A DNA stretch of 18,338 nucleotides from NCBI GenBank assembly GCA_947456915.1, contig CANGUQ010000018.1:1-18338 (forward strand). The letters run 5' to 3'. This DNA comes from Betaproteobacteria bacterium. Lineage in GTDB: Bacteria > Pseudomonadota > Gammaproteobacteria > Burkholderiales > CAIKXV01. Both the position numbers and the translations under genes were made by a program. Below are positions 7,235 through 12,799 of the stretch, piece by piece. The notes beneath the pieces are model-generated. The model saw only the letters and a program-made list of their open reading frames with translations, was not told the DNA's origin and made no database searches. Every line of letters begins with the position of its first letter. The first letter of the stretch is position 1.

Positions 7235-8773
7235 TCATCCGCGGGCAGCGGCGGCAGCCTTCAGGGCCGCCTTGTCGATCTTGCCGTTCGCGTTCCTCGG
7301 CAGCTCGTCGACGAGGAACACCTGCCGGGGCTTCCTGTAGCCGAGCAGTCCGCGGCAGTGGTCGCCGATCTGCGCTGCGGTCAGCGTGCCCGGCTGCACG
7401 CACACGAAGGCGACCACGACGTGGCCCCACTCCTCGTCGGCCCGCCCGACGACGGCGGCCTCGCGGATCATCGGGTGCCGCAGCAGCGCGTCCTCGACCT
7501 CCAGCGGCGCGATGTTGTAGCCGCCGCTGATGATCATGTCGTCCGTGCGCCCGAGCAGGTGCAGATAGCCGCGCTCGTCGAGCACGCCGTGATCGCTGGT
7601 GTGGAGCCAGCCTTCGCGCAGCACCTGCGCGGTGAGCTCCGGCCGCTGCCAGTACCCGCTCATCACATGCGGCGCGCGCACCACTACCTCGCCCTGCACC
7701 CCGGCGGAGAGGGTGATGCCGTCAGGACCGGCGATACGCACGTCCACCGACGTCCACGCGCGTCCCGCCGAGCGCAGGATCGTCTGTCCTATGTTGTCCC
7801 GGCCGTGGTCTTCGCGCGGCAGCACGGTGATGGTGGAGGGCGCCTCGCTCTGCCCGTAGTGCTGCGCGAGCCGCCCGCCGAAGGTCTCGATCGCCCGCTC
7901 GAGCACCGCCGGCGCGATGTGACTGCCGCCGTAGATGATCTGACGCAGCCCGGGATAGTGGTGGGCGGCCACCTGCGGCACGGCGAGCAGTCGCTGCAGC
8001 ATCGTGGGCACCATCTTGACTGTCTGCAGCGCCGGAGAGCGCATCGCCTCTATCACCGCCTCGGCGTCGAACTGCGGCATGAGCCGGATGCAGCAGCCGC
8101 GCAGGAAGCAGGGCAGCACGAAGTAGGCGCTGCCGTGACTGAGCGGCTGCAGCAGCAGGATCTGCTCGCCGGGTTGCTGCGGCCCGAACTCGATCAGCAC
8201 GTTGGCCGCCGCCTGCACGATCGACCGGTGCGAGAGCATCACGCCCTTGGGCTTGCCGCTCGAGCCGGAGGTGAAGAAGATCGAGTGCAGATCCTCGTCG
8301 TCGATCGCGACCGAGGGAGCGGTGTCGGCGGCGTGTTCGAGCAAGGCTTCGTAGTCGCAGGCGCGCGGGTCCAGCGCGAGGGCGCCGGGCTGCGCGCCGA
8401 TGCGCAGCGTCTGCTGCCCGAGATCGTCGAGCAGCGGCGGCAGCCAGTCGAATCCCGCGCCGAACACGATCGCGCGCGGCTGCACCTGCTCGAGGATGTA
8501 GCGCGCTTCGCCAGGGGTGGTACGCGGGTTGAGCGAGACCCGCACGAGTCCGGCGCGTGCGCTCGCGAAGTCGCACTCGATGCAGCGTGCGGAGTTTTCG
8601 TGCAGCACCACCACCCGATCGCCCTTGAGCAGGCCCAGACCGATCAGCGCGTTGGCGAGACGGCGCGAGCGACGGTCGATTTCGGTGACCGTGCGCGTCT
8701 CTGCCCCGCACTCGACTGCGGCACGATCGGGGTGCAGGCGCGCGGCGCGCGCGATGAAATCGGGAACGTTCAC
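7235..8773 (-). CDS. AMP-dependent acyl-CoA synthetase/ligase
   Basis: This 512-residue cytosolic enzyme belongs to the adenylate-forming (ANL) superfamily. It activates a carboxylic acid with ATP to an acyl-adenylate and then forms the CoA thioester. The P-loop motif FTSGSSGKPKGVMLSH spans residues 167-182. The A5 motif is YGQSE (306-310), the ATP-ribose Asp lies in HTSDHG (391-396), the hinge is GRTDDMI (408-414) and the catalytic lysine is Lys498 in NANGKIDK. All expected catalytic residues are present and the length is normal for medium-chain or aromatic acid ligases. The start is GTG at 8773, only 16 nt after the selenoprotein stop, with a poor ribosome-binding site, which suggests translational coupling. 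The acid substrate cannot be predicted. Confidence 0.94.
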   Translation of the reverse strand: MNVPDFIARAARLHPDRAAVECGAETRTVTEIDRRSRRLANALIGLGLLKGDRVVVLHENSARCIECDFASARAGLVRVSLNPRTTPGEARYILEQVQPRAIVFGAGFDWLPPLLDDLGQQTLRIGAQPGALALDPRACDYEALLEHAADTAPSVAIDDEDLHSIFFTSGSSGKPKGVMLSHRSIVQAAANVLIEFGPQQPGEQILLLQPLSHGSAYFVLPCFLRGCCIRLMPQFDAEAVIEAMRSPALQTVKMVPTMLQRLLAVPQVAAHHYPGLRQIIYGGSHIAPAVLERAIETFGGRLAQHYGQSEAPSTITVLPREDHGRDNIGQTILRSAGRAWTSVDVRIAGPDGITLSAGVQGEVVVRAPHVMSGYWQRPELTAQVLREGWLHTSDHGVLDERGYLHLLGRTDDMIISGGYNIAPLEVEDALLRHPMIREAAVVGRADEEWGHVVVAFVCVQPGTLTAAQIGDHCRGLLGYRKPRQVFLVDELPRNANGKIDKAALKAAAAARG

Positions 8774-8789
8774 GGCGCGCGCAACCGAC

Positions 8790-9320
8790 TCACGTCCTGC
8801 CCAGCCAGACCGAGACCGCCTGCGGCGCAGCCTGCGCGGCGCGCGCGCGCAGCGCCTCCTCCGACAGCGTGCTGATCGGGTGCTCCACGACGACCGGGCG
8901 CAGGTCGGCGAAGCCGAGGGCGAGGCGCTGCATCGCTGCCTCGCGCTCGAACTCGGTGGTGATGATCACGGCAGTGGGCAGCCCGAGTTCCTCGAGCGCC
9001 GCGGCGTCGTGCATACAGCACGACGTGCACGATCCTCAGTCGCCGATTGCGGAGAGCACGATGTCGTTCCCGGAGGCGATGCCGGCGAGCAGCGCCGGGT
9101 CGGCGAAGCGTGTGTAGGTCTGTTTGCGGTACAGGGTAACGGTGCCGAACGCCGCCAGCGGGCGCAGGCTCTCGACGGTGTACTCCAGCAGCCTGCGGCC
9201 ATTCCACTTCGTGTTGTCGAGCACCGCGAGCCGCAGCCCGTCGAGGCGGATGATTCGCGCGGCCAGCGGCTTCACCTGGTGTTCGACGGGACCGCGGGGG
9301 TCGTAGACGGTCTGGGGCAT
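8790..9320 (-). CDS. UGSC-family selenoprotein (TGA at codon 95 read as selenocysteine)
   Basis: The gene reads through one in-frame TGA (9036-9038) to give 176 residues. The first part ends LSAIGD. The TGA is followed without any shift by GSCTSCCMHDAAALEELG, giving the motif D-U-G-S-C that defines the UGSC family known from microbial selenoproteome surveys. Sec is residue 95, Cys is 98, and Cys101 and Cys102 follow. Both halves look like one domain: the N-terminal half holds RIIRLDGLRLAVLDNTKWNG and the C-terminal half a Rossmann-like PTAVIITTEFE. A SECIS-like hairpin lies 11 nt after the TGA. The start is ATG at 9320 with GGAG 9 nt upstream; an ATG at 9347 is the alternative. It sits between its likely partner gene (31-nt gap) and an acyl-CoA ligase (16-nt gap). 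A redox role through the Sec/Cys pair is likely; the reaction is unknown. Confidence 0.88.
9005..9025 (-). promoter_or_regulatory. Candidate bacterial SECIS element
   Basis: On the minus strand CGTCGTGC pairs perfectly with GCACGACG to form an 8-bp stem closed by the 5-nt loop UGUAU. It begins 10 nt after the UGA (11 nt if the outer C-G pair is ignored), and the apical loop is 18 nt from it. This fits the known bacterial SECIS pattern: a loop roughly 16-37 nt downstream with a G among its first two bases. A competing 7-bp pairing (TCGTGCA/TGCACGA) with a 12-nt loop uses some of the same bases. SelB would bind here; selA, selB, selC and selD are not in the window. Confidence 0.7.
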
Positions 9321-9351
9321 GGTCGTGCGCTCCGGTGACGGGGTCATGGGT

Positions 9352-10470
9352 TCACAGCCGGCACGTTCCGTCCTCGCACAGGGCTGCGCGCGGCGGCGCA
9401 GCGTCGAGGGCGCGCAGCACCGGGACGGTGACGTTGCCCCAGCCCGGCAGGAACGCGGAAAAGCGACCGGCGGTGCCGCCGGCGACGAACAGGTGGATGT
9501 CTTCGGCAGTCTCGACGATCGGGATGCGCGAGTCGGGCTCACGCCTGTACCAGCGCGGCAGGTTGCGGTTGTAGACCTTGCCGTAGCGGTGCCCGAAGCT
9601 CAGGGCGTCGAACCGGTTGCCCGAGTACATCCACAGGTAGCTGCGCACGTCGTGCTTGGTCCAGCCGTGCCGGGCGATCGTCTGCGCGTGCTCGGGGCCG
9701 ATCACCACCGTGCACGAACCGCCCATCAGTGCGTTGTTGTGCCCGATGCCGCTCATGGTGGACGCGATGCTGTCCAGGATGCCTTCCGGGTCGGTCGCCA
9801 CGTGATTGCTCACGCTGTAGGGGGCCTCGGAGGCGATCACGAACACCGTGCTGTCAGTGGCCGCGTAGCCCTTCTCCACGTGGTAGGGCGCCCACGGACT
9901 CGCCTCCTCGTTCTCGGCGATGCAGAACGTGTACTTGCCCGGATGCCCCAGCGTCGCCTTGTCGAGTTCGCCGGGAATGCCGCCGCCGGTGGCCAGCATG
10001 ATCAGGCGCACTGCCCGCCCGATCGTCGCGTTGGTGCGATTGCCCGGGCCGAACACGTTGCAGCCCGCGTTCATGCCGGTGAGGGCGCGCACCGGACCGT
10101 TCACCACGAGCAGCGGCGCAGCCATGTGCGTGCTCGCCTGCAGGCCGTTCAGGTTGAAGCCGGTCTCGCACATCGCCAGTACCGCGGCGCGCACGATCGG
10201 CGCGTACTCGGGGCGGCAGCCGGCCATCACCATCGTCACCGCGAGTGCCTCGCGGGTGAGACTGCCCCAGCGCGGCGGTATGCGGCACTCGATCAGGGCA
10301 CCGTCGCCGCCCAGAGCGCAGAGCATCTCGTCGACCTTGGCTGGCGTGGGCGGCACGACGGGCAGTCCGTCGGACCAGGGTTGCGAGAAGTACCACTCGA
10401 TCAGGTCGACGTCGTCGGCCACCGGCGACGCGCTGCTATGATCGAATGGATTTCGTACGTCGCCAGGCAC
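9352..10470 (-). CDS. Conserved DGLPVVPPT-motif protein, partner of the UGSC selenoprotein
   Basis: This protein of about 372 residues has no domain I can name with a known reaction. It begins with an N-terminal WSDGLPVVPPTP motif (residues 32-43). A long conserved-looking core follows, with segments such as MAGCRPEYAPIV, FNLNGLQASTH, FGPGNRTNATIGRAVR, GGGIPGELDKATLGHPGK and FCIAENEEASPW. It ends with a cysteine pair, CEDGTC (Cys365 and Cys370). From memory, proteins of this type occur beside or fused to UGSC proteins. It has no signal peptide, so it is probably cytosolic. The GTG at 10470 has GGAG 10 nt upstream; GTG at 10422 is an alternative. The frame stays open to 10707, but that part is low-complexity and passes the predicted transcription start. 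It is the first gene of a four-gene operon. Confidence 0.8.
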   Translation of the reverse strand: MPGDVRNPFDHSSASPVADDVDLIEWYFSQPWSDGLPVVPPTPAKVDEMLCALGGDGALIECRIPPRWGSLTREALAVTMVMAGCRPEYAPIVRAAVLAMCETGFNLNGLQASTHMAAPLLVVNGPVRALTGMNAGCNVFGPGNRTNATIGRAVRLIMLATGGGIPGELDKATLGHPGKYTFCIAENEEASPWAPYHVEKGYAATDSTVFVIASEAPYSVSNHVATDPEGILDSIASTMSGIGHNNALMGGSCTVVIGPEHAQTIARHGWTKHDVRSYLWMYSGNRFDALSFGHRYGKVYNRNLPRWYRREPDSRIPIVETAEDIHLFVAGGTAGRFSAFLPGWGNVTVPVLRALDAAPPRAALCEDGTCRL

Positions 10471-10547
10471 GGTGCAGGATCTCCACGGACGTTCGCGCGG
10501 CGGTGCCCGGTGTCCCGGCGCGGGTTCGCAGCGCGGTCGGTCGGCAC

Positions 10548-10575
10548 GCAACCGCACGCGGTCGCGTGCGGTTGC
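10548..10575. repeat. Perfect 13-bp inverted repeat with 2-bp spacer
   Basis: GCAACCGCACGCG (10548-10560) and CGCGTGCGGTTGC (10563-10575) are exact reverse complements separated by GT. As DNA it is a 28-bp near-perfect palindrome suited to a dimeric regulator. As RNA it would be a very stable hairpin in the operon leader. Its arms contain GCAACC/GGTTGC, and GCAACC also occurs at the MarR start (10700-10705). Confidence 0.85.
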
Positions 10576-10674
10576 AGCTGTCGCGACATACACCGCGGTG
10601 GTCGCAGCATCGGCTGTCGCAGGTACCGCCGTCGCCGCATCCGCGTCGGGCAATCGCGGCGCGCAATGTAACTT

Positions 10675-10680
10675 TATTAT
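10675..10680 (+). promoter_or_regulatory. Possible -10 element for the MarR gene
   Basis: TATTAT at 10675-10680 matches TATAAT at five positions and nearly coincides with the opposite-strand -10. It would give a transcript starting about 10 nt before the MarR ATG, with almost no leader. No good -35 is visible. Confidence 0.35.
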
Positions 10681-10681
10681 A
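10676..10681 (-). promoter_or_regulatory. Consensus -10 element for the UGSC operon
   Basis: The minus strand carries a perfect TATAAT at 10676-10681. The -35 region (about 10698-10704, GTTGCA or TTGCAT) is poor and coincides with the palindrome at 10690-10704. Transcription would start near 10669. Confidence 0.6.
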
Positions 10682-10689
10682 GGCGTGTA

Positions 10690-10704
10690 GTTGCACGATG
10701 CAAC
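10690..10704. promoter_or_regulatory. Palindromic candidate MarR operator over the marR start codon
   Basis: GTTGCA-CGA-TGCAAC is a perfect 6-bp inverted repeat. It covers the ATG of the MarR gene (10698-10700) and the -35 region of the opposing operon promoter. Binding here could repress both directions at once. Confidence 0.5.
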
Positions 10705-11207
10705 CAAAAGCGCGTCCCGTGCCGCGCCCCGCGCGCGGCGACCCTCCGGCGTCGCTGGTGCTGGGCATCAGGCTCGCTGCGCGTACGCTGGTGCGCGAAC
10801 TCGGTTTCCTCGGCCAGACGCTGGCCGGTACGCAGCTCACGGCCTCGCAGGTGCACGCGCTGCTCGAGCTGGAGATCCACCCGGGCCTGCAGGCCTCGCA
10901 GCTTAAGGACGTGCTGCGGCTGGACAAGTCGGCCACCAGCAGACTGCTCACCGATCTCGCCGCTCGCGGCCTGGTGCGGGCGACGGCATCCACGACCGAT
11001 CGTCGGGCGCGCACGCTCGTGCTCACTGCCAGAGGGCGGCGCGTGTTGCAGGACATCCACCGCCGCACCAACCGTCAGGTGGCCGGCGCGATCCGGGGAC
11101 TCGGCCGCGCGGACCGGCAGGCGGTCCTGCAGGGGATGCAGCTGTTCGCCTCGGGTCTGGTCGAACACCGCGCCGGGCCTCAGGCGCGCGGGAAGCCGGG
11201 CGCCTGA
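10698..11207 (+). CDS. MarR-family transcriptional regulator
   Basis: This 169-residue protein has the winged helix-turn-helix of the MarR family at about residues 47-115. LTASQVHALLELEIHPGLQASQLKDVL forms the first helices, DKSATSRLLTDLAARGLV (76-93) the recognition helix, and TTDRRARTLVLTARG (99-113) the wing, with the typical Asp101-Arg102 pair. Flanking helices would form the dimer interface. Such proteins usually repress adjacent genes and release DNA when a small phenolic or acyl ligand binds. The ATG at 10698 lacks a clear ribosome-binding site and lies inside a palindrome. Being divergent from the UGSC operon, it is the likely local regulator of that operon. Confidence 0.9.
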   Translation: MQPKARPVPRPARGDPPASLVLGIRLAARTLVRELGFLGQTLAGTQLTASQVHALLELEIHPGLQASQLKDVLRLDKSATSRLLTDLAARGLVRATASTTDRRARTLVLTARGRRVLQDIHRRTNRQVAGAIRGLGRADRQAVLQGMQLFASGLVEHRAGPQARGKPGA

Positions 11208-11233
11208 GCGTCGACTGCGGCGTGCTTCGCCCG

Positions 11234-11749
11234 CTACTGCGGCTTCGGCCTGGGCGGTGCGGGTGGAGCCGGCGGGCTCGGCGGAGCCGTCATCGGCGGA
11301 CCGCCGATCCGGGTGGATGTGCGCTGCACGATGTCCACCCGGTACCGTCCGCCGAACTCGTTCTCGATCTCGAGCGTCTTCCCGCCGGGGGTAACGCGTA
11401 TCGAGCGGAAGTAGATGCCGCCGCCCGACACGCCGGCCGCACGGTGATCGGGCACGTCGTAGACCTTCAGCCGCCACAGTCGCGCGCCGGTCTTCGCGTC
11501 GATGGCGACCAGATAGCCGCCGTTCTGATCGCCCTGGCGCTCGTCGGTCCGGTCCTGCTGGTAGCGCACGCCGTCGTGTTCGACGGGGGCCACTTCGGGC
11601 GCCGGGGGGCGGCTTGCAGTCGGAGGTGTGCTCATGGCGGGGCTCTTCGAGGGTTGGGCGCGCGAGGGCGCGTTGACAGCGAATGCACTGGCGAGGACCA
11701 CGGGTACCGCCACCAGCACAAGCGCGACAGTGCGGGGGTCCGGCTTCAT
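11234..11749 (-). CDS. Secreted or anchored hypothetical protein, proline-rich tail
   Basis: This 171-residue protein has an N-terminal hydrophobic segment (VALVLVAVPVVLASAFAV) acting as signal peptide or membrane anchor. A Pro/Ala-rich linker follows (about 27-56). A compact central domain (about 75-145) contains GGYLVAIDAKTGARLWRLKVY, which resembles a single blade of PQQ-type beta-propellers, then YFRSIRVTPGGKTLEIENEFGGRYRVD. The C-terminal 20 residues are again Pro-rich. One blade cannot make a propeller, so function is unknown. The ATG at 11749 overlaps, as ATGA, the stop of a short upstream frame on the same strand. It converges on the MarR gene with a 26-bp gap. Confidence 0.7.
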   Translation of the reverse strand: MKPDPRTVALVLVAVPVVLASAFAVNAPSRAQPSKSPAMSTPPTASRPPAPEVAPVEHDGVRYQQDRTDERQGDQNGGYLVAIDAKTGARLWRLKVYDVPDHRAAGVSGGGIYFRSIRVTPGGKTLEIENEFGGRYRVDIVQRTSTRIGGPPMTAPPSPPAPPAPPRPKPQ

Positions 11750-12313
11750 ACGATCTTCAGGGCCTTGGCGCGCTCGGCGTCGGTGATGCTCTTGAACCCT
11801 GCAGACGGGTCGCGATGCAGCGCTTCAGGTCAGGTAACGAAGTGCCCGGATCGGCGAACCATCGCTTGACGACGTTGAGCCCAGCGACGACCCCCGGCCA
11901 GTCGCTGCGTGCGTCGCTGCGCGGAGGTGCGCACTTCCCGGCTCGCACGGTTTCAACGTAGCACCCCGTACAGGGCGCGCTCAATCGCGCGGTGTGGGGC
12001 CGGGTTGCGGTCGAGGGCGGCGCCGATCGGGCGAGGCGGCAGCGCGGCGGGCGGTGAGGGTGAGCGCACAGCGCGGCGGCAGTCCGAGGCGGTATTCGGG
12101 CGGGCACGCCGATACACGGCCGCCCGGCTGCGCCGAGCGATGCGGCTGCTTGCCGCGCCAGTGCTGCGGGTGAGCAGGCGCAGGGGATGAGGCACCGGGC
12201 TGCGAGCATCGAGGCTTGCAGCAGTGCCGGGTCGACGATGCGTTGCGGTGGACAGGTCCTCCGGTTCGCGGGTCGTTTGCCTCCTTCCCACGACCTCACG
12301 CGAGACCTCCACC
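11750..12313. other. Gene-poor stretch with a possible degraded gene end on the minus strand
   Basis: No intact gene is supported. On the minus strand a short frame ending at 11746 (stop overlapping the next start) reads FKSITDAERAKALKIV, which looks like a genuine C-terminus. It is open only from about 11829. In a neighbouring frame just upstream, NVVKRWFADPGTSLPDLK is also protein-like. One frameshift near 11820-11835 would join them, so this may be the tail of a decayed gene. The rest, about 11960-12313, shows nothing recognisable. Confidence 0.3.
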
Positions 12314-12739
12314 ATGATTCGACTGCAGAAGACCTGTGCCATCCTGCTGTGCATTGCCCTCGGCGTTGCCGGGTGCTCGACCGCGTCGCGGGACATCGTG
12401 CCGCTTTCGGTGTCTCCTCTGCTCTACCAGTCCCTCGACTGCGACCAGCTTTCGGCAGAAATGAAGCGGGTCCACGGCCGGGCGACCGAACTGGGCGCGC
12501 GGCTCGATCAGGCCGCACAGAACGACGTCCTGATCACGACGGCCAGTGTCGTGCTCTTCCTGCCTGCCCTGTTCTTCCTCGGCGGTACGCGTCAGCAGGA
12601 AGCCGAGTACGCGAGGCTCAAGGGCGAATGGGATGCGATTCAGCAGGCAGCCATCGCGCGGCGGTGCACGCTCGTGCTGCCAGCGCCCGTGCAGACCGAA
12701 CGCCCGCCTGCGTCTGCCGTGGCCGAACAGCCTCAGTGA
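12314..12739 (+). CDS. Small lipoprotein with one membrane-like segment
   Basis: This is a predicted 141-residue lipoprotein. The signal peptide MIRLQKTCAILLCIALGVAGC carries a lipobox with Cys21 as the lipidation site. After DIVPLSVSPLLYQSLDCDQL comes a helical stretch, a hydrophobic segment VLITTASVVLFLPALFFLGG (about 75-94), then a charged helix with ARLKGEWDAIQQAA and a Pro-rich tail. Similar small lipoproteins of unknown role are common in betaproteobacteria, as far as I recall. The ATG at 12314 is chosen because it begins the signal peptide. The frame extends upstream to 12224 without a better start, and the ribosome-binding site is weak. Confidence 0.75.
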   Translation: MIRLQKTCAILLCIALGVAGCSTASRDIVPLSVSPLLYQSLDCDQLSAEMKRVHGRATELGARLDQAAQNDVLITTASVVLFLPALFFLGGTRQQEAEYARLKGEWDAIQQAAIARRCTLVLPAPVQTERPPASAVAEQPQ

Positions 12740-12745
12740 TCTGCG

Positions 12746-12770
12746 GGGCGCCGGACGCATTCCGGCGCTC
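12746..12770 (+). terminator. Hairpin after the small lipoprotein gene
   Basis: GCGCCGGA (12748-12755) pairs perfectly with TCCGGCGC (12761-12768) around a 5-nt loop. One G-T and one more G-C pair extend the stem to 10 bp. It starts 7 nt after the stop codon. There is no clean T-run, so termination may be partial before the next gene at 12800. Confidence 0.5.
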
Positions 12771-12799
12771 TGCATCGTTACAGACCAGGGAGACCACGC

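Larger units (their letters stand above)
10471..10697. other. Divergent regulatory region and operon leader
   Basis: This stretch separates the first gene of the UGSC operon from the divergent MarR gene. It contains an AT-rich island (10667-10682) with promoter elements on both strands, a short palindrome spanning the MarR start, and a perfect 13-bp inverted repeat at 10548-10575. Most of it would be a leader of about 200 nt on the operon mRNA. Translated frames across it are Ala/Arg/Thr-rich and not convincing as protein. Confidence 0.6.

Noticed and set aside
7148..8875. A 575-codon plus-strand frame opposite the acyl-CoA ligase
   Set aside because: It is the antisense shadow common in GC-rich genes and shows no domain; the minus-strand ligase is complete.
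9036..9038. The TGA as a true stop, sequencing error or pseudogene mark
   Set aside because: The frame continues without a shift into the exact UGSC motif, the downstream half is well conserved in character, a SECIS-like hairpin follows, and the operon around it is intact.
10471..10707. N-terminal extension of the DGLPVVPPT protein up to 10707
   Set aside because: It would begin upstream of the predicted transcription start, run across a strong palindrome, and be low-complexity.
11222..11869. Plus-strand 215-codon frame over the proline-rich protein
   Set aside because: It has no motif or start signal and lies antisense to a gene with a signal segment and structured domain.
11757..12518. 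253-codon minus-strand frame
   Set aside because: It has mostly Arg/Pro/Ala-rich content with no domain and overlaps the lipoprotein gene. Only a short part near 11820-11900 looks coding, and that is reported as a possible remnant.
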